The position numbers and the translations under genes are program-made. Positions 8,470 through 14,174 of a stretch of DNA of 14,174 bases are shown here, piece after piece (positions within the stretch are counted from its first letter, which is position 1; every line of letters begins with the position of its first letter). Below the pieces are notes generated by a model. That model ran no database searches. It saw only the letters and a program-made list of their open reading frames with translations, and was not told the origin of the DNA. Source of the stretch: Podila epigama (Eukaryota > Mortierellomycota > Mortierellomycetes > Mortierellales > Mortierellaceae); the NCBI GenBank assembly GCA_015679605.1, contig JAAAVE010000399.1:1-14174 (forward strand), written 5' to 3'.

Positions 8470-8802
8470 GACCCAAAGATTTTATTTATTTATTTTTTTT
8501 TCTTGTGGATTTCTTTCAAGCAAGTCAACAATATCAATAGCAAGCAAGCAAGGATAGAGACACTGCATGCTATTGCGAGGAAGCTCGTTGGAAACAGCAC
8601 AAAAAAGAATAATAGAAAAAGGCAAATGAAGGGGATTGTATATACCCTTTGATTTTCTCCTGTTATATTTTTTTGGTTGTCTATGTCATTAATGGAAGGA
8701 ACTTTTTTTATGGAAGGAACTTTTTAACAGACGCGAACAAGCGAAAACAACATGAACATGCAAATATCATATCATGTAGAACATGAAATATCCTGTATTA
8801 GT
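8470..8802. other. Intergenic spacer between convergent RRM and FrnE-like genes
   Basis: These 333 bp are AT-rich and contain no gene. A T-rich stretch with repeated ttta units follows the RRM stop codon, and an 18-bp tandem repeat lies at 8692-8725. They presumably hold both 3' untranslated regions. Confidence 0.7.
8692..8725 (+). repeat. 18-bp tandem duplication (ATGGAAGGAACTTTTT core)
   Basis: The core occurs at 8692-8707 and again at 8710-8725, an 18-bp period differing only in the T-run length. It lies between two convergent genes and is probably a slippage product. Confidence 0.85.
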
Positions 8803-9619
8803 TTATGCGAATTTGCTAAAGATCTCTTCAAATGTGGATGGGTCCTGGGCACCAGAAAGGACATAGCGATCTTGGATGGTGATATTGGGCACACCTTGGA
8901 CACCCTGGGCCTTGGCCTGTTGGATGGCAGACTTGATTTCGGTTGTGCCGTCATCCGAGTTGAGGTAGCGGGTCACGTCGTCACGATCGAGGCCGACCTT
9001 GGCAGCCGAGTCGATCAGGGTGGGGACTTCACCACATTTGTCCTGCTCAAAGTAATCCTTGAAGAGCTGGTCGACGACTTCGTTTTGTTTGCCGTGGCGC
9101 GCGGCATATGCGATCAAGCGGTGTGAGTCAAGGGTGTTGCAGACTTTTCCGTTGTAGCTGAAAGGGATACCTTCCTCCTTTCCGACCTGGAGCATACGGT
9201 CGCGGATGAGGGGAGCACGCTCGGGACCAAACTTGCGGGCGTACATGTCCATCTTTGCGATGGGGGTCTTGGACGACGCAGGGTCGAGTTGGTAAGGGAG
9301 CCAGTTGATTTCAAAGTCGACATTGCTGCGCTCTGGCTTGGAGGCTTTGAATGATGTAATTGCTTTCTAAAATGATTCGTTTTTGTTATGTGTGTGAAAG
9401 TAACTTGTCAGCAAAGATGTTTTGGGCACTAAAGAGCCAATGGTTCTTTTGACATATCATGATGACCTTGTCATGGATTCATGATCAGAAAAGAAGGGAC
9501 GTAAAAAAAAAAATAGAGATTCTCACCTCAATACGCTTCTTGCCAATGTAGCACCATGGGCAGACAGTGTCAGAGACAATGTCAATCTTGATAGTCTTTG
9601 AAGGGCTGGAAGTGGTCAT
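8803..9619 (-). CDS. DsbA/FrnE-family thioredoxin-fold oxidoreductase (2 exons)
   Basis: Exons, in minus order, 9619..9527 and 9366..8803; intron of 160 bp (GTGAGA donor, TTTTAG acceptor); 218 residues, normal for the family. It opens MTTSSPSKTIKIDIVSDTVCPWCYIGKKRIE: the first beta strand is followed by the CPWC active site (Cys20, Cys23) and the YIGK signature of FrnE-like DsbA proteins. The middle is the inserted helical domain. The C-terminal part has GVQGVPNITIQDRYVLSGAQ, with the cis-proline loop (GVP) and the conserved SGAQ. No signal peptide or targeting sequence is obvious, so the protein is probably cytosolic. Family knowledge: a protein-disulfide or glutathione-linked oxidoreductase; the substrate is unknown. 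Short exon 1 carries the catalytic motif, and both its ATG and splice site are clear. The gene converges on the RRM gene and diverges from the EF-hand gene. Confidence 0.9.
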
Positions 9620-9661
9620 CGTGCGAATCTGTTGTCCGAGGGTTCTTAGCATACAAATAAT

Positions 9662-9712
9662 AGAGTGAGTGAAAGTGTAAGTGTAAGTGAGAGTGAGAGT
9701 GTGGGCGTGTGC
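9662..9712 (+). repeat. GTGAGA/GTGTAA microsatellite upstream of the FrnE-like gene
   Basis: Degenerate 6-bp units (gtgagt, gtgtaa, gtgaga) run over about 50 bp. Seen from the minus-strand gene this is a CT/CA-rich tract 45-95 bp before the ATG, in the likely leader or transcription start region. Confidence 0.75.
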
Positions 9713-9807
9713 GAATGATGTACAGAGGTGTGAAGACAGAAAATAAAGTACAAAAAGGATAGGTGATAACGATGGAAAAAAAAAAGAAGTGGAATGGCTG
9801 ATGCCTT

Positions 9808-9815
9808 TTTAAATA
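9808..9815 (-). promoter_or_regulatory. Possible TATA element of the FrnE-like gene
   Basis: TATTTAAA on the minus strand, about 190 bp upstream of the start codon, followed by the pyrimidine-rich initiator-like tract. Weak evidence because AT-rich octamers are common here. Confidence 0.3.
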
Positions 9816-10102
9816 TTGTCAAAGAACTTGAGAAAAAAATAATTTGTCATTCCACGTACAAATGCTAACCAACGGCCAACGTACAAAAATAAAGCTAATT
9901 TTGAAAACCAACTTTGTTGGCCTGACCACTTACAAAAAAAAAATATTTCCCATGACATCCGCTGGGCCATGCATGGCTGGCGCCCAAAGGATCCTCCGAG
10001 GTGCTCTAAGCTGTGTTTGAACCATCTTAGGAATGAATTCGAAAAAGCTTATTCATCAAGCACCCAAGAAAGCAGGTCAAAGCAGGTTGTGCATGCTTGC
10101 GA

Positions 10103-10210
10103 GTTGCCATTTTTTGGCAACAGGTAAAGTTGTCAAGAGGTTGACAACGATAAACATCAAGAGAGGTTGGGATGCGCTGGTTCGGCATGATTGGACAGGT
10201 AAAATTTACC
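10103..10210. repeat. Cluster of three inverted repeats
   Basis: First, GTTGCCA and TGGCAAC around a T5 loop (10103-10121). Second, GTTGTCAA and TTGACAAC around GAGG (10129-10148), a perfect 8-bp stem with a 4-base loop. Third, GGTAAA and TTTACC with one central A (10198-10210). All lie within 110 bp in the gap upstream of the EF-hand gene. Confidence 0.85.
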
Positions 10211-10402
10211 CTTTCTAATTGCAATCGATCACCCACCCCCTTTTTCCTCTTGTTCTGCCTGGTTCAACGATGATCATTCGTCACTGCGTTTTTGTGTTTT
10301 TTCTATGCGTTTGTTCCAAGTTGACCTGCTTCTTTTCTCACACACACACACCACCTGTACACACTCTTCTCCTTTTCCCTATTTTTTTTTACCGTTTCTT
10401 TT

Positions 10403-10410
10403 TATAATTA
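10403..10410 (+). promoter_or_regulatory. Possible TATA box of the EF-hand gene
   Basis: TATAATTA about 150 bp upstream of the ATG at 10555, after a T-rich tract. The leader between them is C/A-rich and free of ATG triplets, consistent with translation starting at 10555. Confidence 0.4.
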
Positions 10411-10554
10411 AACACACCCAAATTCACCCCTCCCCCCATTCCGCATTCCCACTTTAAACGTCTTTCACATTCAACCGACACACGACACTGACAGACACTT
10501 TCTGAAGCGCGCATCACTCTACTACAACACAACGAAAGAAGAAAAAAAAAAGAA

Positions 10555-11261
10555 ATGCTCTCCAACACCCTTTCGTGGACCTTGTCCTGTGCCCTCATTC
10601 TACTCGCTGCATCCTCTGCTATTGCCGTTGGCAGCATTCCTGGCAACAAGCCCGAGGCTGACCACAGCAACTATGGCGACATGAACAAGGCCAAAGAGTA
10701 AGTTTATTTTGAGCTTGTCTCTATCAGTCTCATACACCGATATATCCCATACGTTCTTCCACATTAAAGTAGCGCTCCTAGGCGTACACATAAGCGTACA
10801 CACGTAATCTAAACACGTCAAAAATATTTTTGTGTAGATTCGCCAAGGAACATATGGCCGACAAGGGAAAGGCACTGACTGAAAAGGAAGAACTGATGAT
10901 GCTGTTTTCTCTGCATGATACCAACAAGGATGGTTACCTAGACGGAATCGAACTCCGTGCAGCGTTCAGTGACTTTAACCAGGGTGAAGCTGAGACACCA
11001 TTGACACTCCAGGCTATGAACGACATGATTGACCATGTCATTGGCGAAGACGATACCGACAACGAGTAAGCGTTCAATTCATCACTTCTTTTTGCTTTTC
11101 TTGAAGACGTGACTCAAATGACAGACAGACTGATATACGATATTCGTATCTTTCTCTCTAATTGATTATCATTTTTGTTCAATTGAACATTATATTAAAA
11201 AAATAGTGGACGGATCTCATGGGAAGAGTACTTGATCAGCCAAAAGTACCATGAAGGATAA
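10555..11261 (+). CDS. Secreted two-EF-hand protein, MCFD2/Ssp120-like (3 exons)
   Basis: Exons 10555..10697, 10838..11065 and 11207..11261; introns of 140 and 141 bp; 141 residues, close to human MCFD2 (146). Residues 1-24 form a signal peptide (hydrophobic SCALILLAASSAIA, likely cleavage after AIA). EF-hand 1 is D75-T-N-K-D-G-Y-L-D-G-I-E86; EF-hand 2 is D120-T-D-N-D-G-R-I-S-W-E-E131, both with complete calcium-binding positions. EF-hand 2 is split by intron 2, and the join restores it exactly, strongly supporting the model. Family knowledge: MCFD2 binds the lectin LMAN1 as an ER-to-Golgi cargo receptor; Ssp120 is the yeast counterpart with Emp47. No HDEL-type signal is present at the C-terminus (KYHEG). 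Assignment rests on size, signal peptide and EF-hand layout, so another lumenal EF-hand protein remains possible. Confidence 0.88.
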
Positions 11262-11322
11262 AGCGAATTCTTATGTACAATCAAAATATCCGAGCGAGAT
11301 TTTCTTTCATTCCTTTGATCAA

Positions 11323-11328
11323 AATAAA
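11323..11328 (+). terminator. Possible poly(A) signal of the EF-hand gene
   Basis: AATAAA 62 bp after the stop codon, within an A-run. Position fits a short fungal 3' untranslated region. Confidence 0.4.
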
Positions 11329-11630
11329 AAAAAAAGGTTTTCTTTCTGGAGAGATTTATTGAGCAGCGCAGATAATATGTTACAATGTTGATTGGTCGTC
11401 CTGTTCTTATTCCTTTTGGACTGGAAACAAAGCGATTCTTTTCATGAGTGAAGGATATTGCCAAGTGGATCATACAGTGGCGTCACCTCGACTGTTGGCT
11501 TGCCCTTGCACCTGTTTAGGTAAGAGCGCAAAAAAAAGTGAGTTATTTATCCAATTGAGCTGATTCCATGCCTTCTTTTTGTCACTCAAAATGGCAGACA
11601 TTCAAGTGAGGTTAATACTTTTTCATTAGC

Positions 11631-11648
11631 CTGTAGATTGGTCTACAG
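11631..11648. repeat. Inverted repeat CTGTAGA-TTGG-TCTACAG
   Basis: A perfect 7-bp stem with a 4-base loop in the gap between the EF-hand and COPI-associated genes. It is not next to a stop codon and has no following T-run. Confidence 0.8.
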
Positions 11649-11860
11649 TTGATGCTTGTTGGTGACAGATCGCATTCATATTGAACCAAAGACCACAGGG
11701 AACATTCGCTTTTAGGTGGTTGCTGCATGCTTAAGACGACCCTGTTTCCCTGGTCCTTTGTGCTTGTGCTCGTTGTGCCTTGTGTCATTTGAATGCCTTG
11801 TGTGATAATGCATTCGTTGAGACATCAGTCTTCGTGGTGGGCTTCGCTTCATCGTTCGGT

Positions 11861-11872
11861 TCACGTGACTCA
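11861..11872. promoter_or_regulatory. Overlapping E-box TCACGTGA and bZIP site TGACTCA
   Basis: TCACGTGA (11861-11868) is an 8-bp palindrome of the Cbf1/Pho4 bHLH type. It overlaps TGACTCA (11866-11872), the Gcn4/AP-1 heptamer. Both are perfect matches to known fungal consensus sites. They lie about 580 bp upstream of the COPI-associated gene; use in the cell is inferred. Confidence 0.5.
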
Positions 11873-11958
11873 TTTCTCACCCACAAGTTTTCTTTCCTCC
11901 TTGTTTCAATTTTTTTTTCTGGTTAATGCTGGACAAGGCATGTGACTTGATGCCCATG

Positions 11959-12017
11959 ACGCGTTAAATAATCTTACGTGAAAATTCTTCTGAATCTGAT
12001 TGGATGGTTTCACGCGT
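11959..12017. promoter_or_regulatory. Pair of ACGCGT (MCB-type) boxes
   Basis: ACGCGT occurs at 11959-11964 and 12012-12017, 53 bp apart and about 440-490 bp upstream of the ATG at 12451. The first is within TGACGCGT. ACGCGT is the binding core of the G1/S factor MBF in yeasts. Confidence 0.45.
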
Positions 12018-12450
12018 CTCTCTTTTTTGTCGCAAATCTTTTTTTCTCTCTCTGTCACTCATTATCGGGCAAAAGATGGATACCGGAGAAAAGAAAAAAA
12101 AAGAGAGTCAAGGGTCTCCAGATTGGCAGTCTTTTTTTTTTTTCTGTTGCATTAACACAAACATCGATGGGGCGGGTTCGCATGATTCATGAAACAAAAA
12201 AAAAAAAATTGAAGAAAAAAATTTCACTAGTCGCAAGTCGCGTCGTAAAATCTTTCCTTTTAACTGGCACCCATTTTCCTTCTCGTTTGTTCGTTTTTTA
12301 TTTTCTCTTTTCTTCTCTATATCCGTAAAGCAAATCCTTTTCCACCATCGTCGCCCGCCCGCAACATAACGCACATTCACACACATCCATTCACACACAC
12401 TCGCTCATCCACAATCTTCACCTTCTTTCAACAATAACGAATTATCCAAA

Positions 12451-13338
12451 ATGGCTCAAGGCGCTTCCCTCTTCCGCTTGTTGAACATCGTCACTGGTAT
12501 GTTCACAAAAAAAAAAACGAAATTGCGTTCAAAGAGGCAATGGAACTCCAATTCTTCAATGCAGATAGTCGATAATGCGAACTAACTGTCATTGCGTTCG
12601 TTCCCTTGATAGCTGTTCTCATCACCCTCGGTGGTATCCTCTTGTTTGTCCACAACAAGTCATGGAACTCTAGCATTCTCGGAGTTTTCATCGTGTAGGT
12701 TACTTTTCATTTCCGTTTGTTTGACTCTTTATGTAAAAGGAAGAAGAGAGGAAATAATCGGGGTAAGTAGATTGATGACTTTGTCACTGACGGCCCAACT
12801 GTATTCTTTTTTAATGTTCCAATGATTGTAGTTTCTTTGGTCTTTTGACCTTCAGTCTCGAGTTTGCCATCCCAGAGACTTTGGTTTACAACATGGGATT
12901 CATGTTTTCGCTCCTTGGTCGTGGATTCTGTAAGTTATTATTTTTTATTTATTTATTTTTTTCTCAATTTCTCACAGACTTCGACATTTTCCAGAAAAGA
13001 GAAAACTAACCCATTTTTTTTTTTTTTTTTTTTTTTTCCGGCTCCCAGTCTATATTAGCATGGGTCTGTTGAGCTTGGCCTGGAAGTGGTTCAACATCTT
13101 GGTCGGATGCTTCATCATGGCTGTTGGTCTCTTCTACATTGCCATGCACTTTGTCGGTGCCACTCCTTCGCCTTCCATGTCGGCCGTCCCCAACACCTCG
13201 ACCACTAACCTCAACGCTGGTTCCACTGGTGACAAGTACACCAACCCCCAGCACCACGAGGACCTCCAGCCCAACATGACCCAGACTTACCAGAACTCGA
13301 ACCCTGGTCACTATGACGCCACCGCTCACCACGCCTAA
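12451..13338 (+). CDS. COPI-associated / Tvp15-family Golgi membrane protein (4 exons)
   Basis: Exons 12451..12496, 12613..12694, 12832..12929 and 13049..13338; introns of 116, 137 and 119 bp; 171 residues. Four membrane segments are visible at about 10-29 (LNIVTAVLITLGGILLFV), 37-54 (ILGVFIVFFGLLTFSLEF), 64-85 and 90-111 (FNILVGCFIMAVGLFYIAMHFV). The LLGRGFFYISMGLL motif matches the conserved GRG-FYI core of the COPI-associated family. A 60-residue hydrophilic Ser/Thr/Asn/His-rich tail follows, presumably cytosolic. Short exons 1-3 are too small to appear as separate ORFs, but all junctions keep frame and join the helices. Family knowledge: these proteins cycle in Golgi vesicles; precise function is poorly defined. 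The start has a good context (aaaATGG) and no upstream ATG in the leader. Confidence 0.9.
13014..13037 (+). repeat. T24 homopolymer in intron 3 of the COPI-associated gene
   Basis: A run of 24 T ends 11 bp before the acceptor AG at 13047-13048 and serves as its polypyrimidine tract. Its length may be affected by sequencing error. Confidence 0.9.
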
Positions 13339-13647
13339 GAGAGTACTCTTTTTTCTCATGAATAAGGAAAAAAGAATTGAGTTGTCTCTTTGCTTCCATT
13401 TCTTTCCTCCCCCTTTTTTTTCCCTAGTTCTGGTGCAATATAATTTCATACATATTTTGGAATGTAATCCTGTAAATATTTAAAACAACTAATAAATGAG
13501 ATCTTTCAATTTCTCGATCCATGGTTGTGATGTCAAAAGAAACAAAAACTGGCCAAGAAGGGACCTGTTCACATCAAGCAGGAAAATGAATAATAAAATG
13601 AAAATAATATATAAATATTTAAACCTATATATATTTTTATTTGTTCT
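13339..13647. other. Intergenic spacer between convergent COPI-associated and DBP5 genes
   Basis: These 309 bp are strongly AT-rich and contain no gene. AATAAA at 13491-13496, 153 bp after the stop codon at 13338, is a fair plus-strand poly(A) signal. TTTATT at 13636-13641 and other AT-rich motifs could serve the minus-strand gene. Confidence 0.7.
13491..13496 (+). terminator. Possible poly(A) signal of the COPI-associated gene
   Basis: AATAAA preceded by the TGTAAATA motif (13481-13488, a Puf-type UGUAAAUA site) in the 3' region. The combination is typical of fungal 3' ends. Confidence 0.45.
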
Positions 13648-14174
13648 TTAAGCGTTCTTCATGGCCTTCTTGATAACTTCTTCAGCCTCATCCAAATCAT
13701 CAGGGAGCAAGGTCATCTTGCGCTGGAAATGGTCCTCGATATCGTTCATCACCGCCATACTCTTGTTGTCGTGCACAAAATTGATCGACACACCTGTACG
13801 ACCGAAACGACCGGTACGACCGATACGGTGCAGGTAAGTCTCGGGGTCAGGACGGCCATACTGATCCGTAGGCAAATCATAGTTCACCACCATGTTCACG
13901 TTTGCAATATCGATACCACGCGCAATAACGTTCGTAGTAATCAAAACCTTGGACTTGCCAGCGCGGAAAGAGTCAATAACCTCGTCACGCTGTGCAGAAT
14001 CCAACTTTCCATGCAACGACACCACAGAGTGATGCTTCTCAGACATCTTTTGAGCAATCTCATCGGCAGTATCACGGCGCTATATATGGTAGGTTGTGGA
14101 TAAAAAGACCAGAGCAAGACTTAAGTAACATTATCTCCAAGTGGCTCCCTCACTCTTACTACTCTCTCTCTCTT
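13648..14174 (-). CDS. DBP5: Dbp5/DDX19-type DEAD-box RNA helicase, C-terminal exon (partial)
   Basis: The last exon is 14079..13648 (144 codons including stop). An intron begins at 14080 (AG acceptor in tatatag) and extends past the window end, so the N-terminal exons are missing. The exon holds most of RecA-like domain 2: RRDTADEIAQKM, SLHGKLDSAQRDEVIDSFR, KVLITTNVIARGIDI (motif V), VNYDLP, and YLHRIGRTGRFGRTG (motif VI), ending in DDLDEAEEVIKKAMKNA. The VVNYDLPTDQYGRPDPETYLHRIGRTGRFG stretch and the short acidic C-terminus are specific to Dbp5/DDX19 rather than eIF4A. Family knowledge: an ATPase at the cytoplasmic face of the nuclear pore that removes Mex67 from exported mRNA, stimulated by Gle1 and InsP6, with a role in translation termination. 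Confidence 0.92.

Larger units (their letters stand above)
9620..10554. promoter_or_regulatory. Divergent promoter region between FrnE-like and EF-hand genes
   Basis: These 935 bp have no firmly supported gene. They include a GTGAGA-type microsatellite (9662-9712), TATA-like elements on both sides, a repeated ACGTACAAA (9854-9862 and 9879-9887), a CCAAC/GTTGG hairpin (about 9908-9920), the 12-bp palindrome GCCATGCATGGC (9966-9977), a hairpin cluster (10103-10210) and a CA repeat (about 10339-10352). A 61-codon ATG-started ORF (10033-10218, plus) is present but unsupported by any family. Confidence 0.6.
11262..12450. other. 1.19-kb intergenic region upstream of the COPI-associated gene
   Basis: No supported gene. 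AATAAA at 11323-11328 may be the poly(A) signal of the EF-hand gene. A more GC-balanced stretch (about 11440-11870) has splice-like sites and a CTGTAGA/TCTACAG hairpin (11631-11648). The downstream half holds TCACGTGA, TGACTCA and two ACGCGT boxes, and the leader before 12451 is CA- and CT-rich without ATG triplets. Confidence 0.65.

Noticed and set aside
8752-9126. 124-codon plus-strand ORF antisense to the FrnE-like gene
   Set aside because: The minus strand encodes a complete DsbA-family protein with CPWC and cis-Pro motifs; this is its shadow.
11442-11540. Minus-strand open stretch ending in YDPLGNILHS, considered as a terminal exon
   Set aside because: An in-frame stop lies about 33 codons upstream and no upstream exon joins it through a sensible splice; no family is recognised.
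13006-13449. 147-codon minus-strand ORF antisense to the COPI-associated gene
   Set aside because: Shadow of the exon 4 coding sequence, with a poly-Lys end coming from the T24 run.
1-14174. Search for a transposon, CRISPR array, prophage, toxin gene or biosynthetic cluster
   Set aside because: No transposase, terminal repeats, spacer-repeat arrays, phage genes or cluster enzymes were seen; the genes are separate housekeeping genes with eukaryotic introns.

Overview
The window looks like nuclear DNA from a fungus, most likely an early-diverging filamentous one such as Mortierellomycota or Mucoromycota. The evidence is that every gene is split by short to medium GT-AG introns (about 95-620 bp), proteins match fungal families closely (Tim17, Spp1/Cfp1, Dbp5), start codons follow pyrimidine- or CA-rich leaders with no Shine-Dalgarno sites, and introns and spacers are full of homopolymers. 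The lineage is inferred from this style only. No rRNA, tRNA, CRISPR array, transposase or viral gene was found.

Layout, left to right: (1) a 5'-truncated plus-strand gene for a very large, disordered Spp1/Cfp1-type PHD protein of the Set1/COMPASS H3K4 methyltransferase (1-4383, three exons); (2) TIM17, minus strand, four exons (4970-6050); (3) a divergent two-RRM RNA-binding protein, plus strand, three exons (6605-8469), with one 619-bp intron and one intron holding a four-repeat G-quadruplex motif; (4) a DsbA/FrnE-type thioredoxin-fold oxidoreductase with a CPWC motif, minus strand, two exons (8803-9619); (5) a secreted two-EF-hand protein of MCFD2/Ssp120 type, plus strand, three exons (10555-11261); (6) a four-TM COPI-associated/Tvp15-family Golgi membrane protein, plus strand, four exons (12451-13338); (7) the 3' end of DBP5, a DEAD-box mRNA-export helicase, minus strand (13648 to beyond the window, last exon to 14079).

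All exon joins were worked out by hand from GT/AG sites that keep the frame and restore family motifs across the junction (for example [13 protein letters not shown] in Tim17 and DNDGRISWEE in the second EF-hand). They are models, not transcript-verified.

The genes form no operon or cluster. They are housekeeping functions: chromatin, mitochondrial import, RNA binding, redox, ER-Golgi traffic and mRNA export. The only functional proximity is genes 5 and 6, both of the early secretory pathway. I see no convincing new multi-gene system. The best second-look signals are the low-complexity architecture of the Spp1-like protein (pure CAG run, a (K/R)HD tandem repeat, an acidic helix, a split C-terminal domain), the intronic G-quadruplex and long intron of the RRM gene, a hairpin cluster at 10103-10210, and a dense set of regulatory palindromes at 11861-12017.
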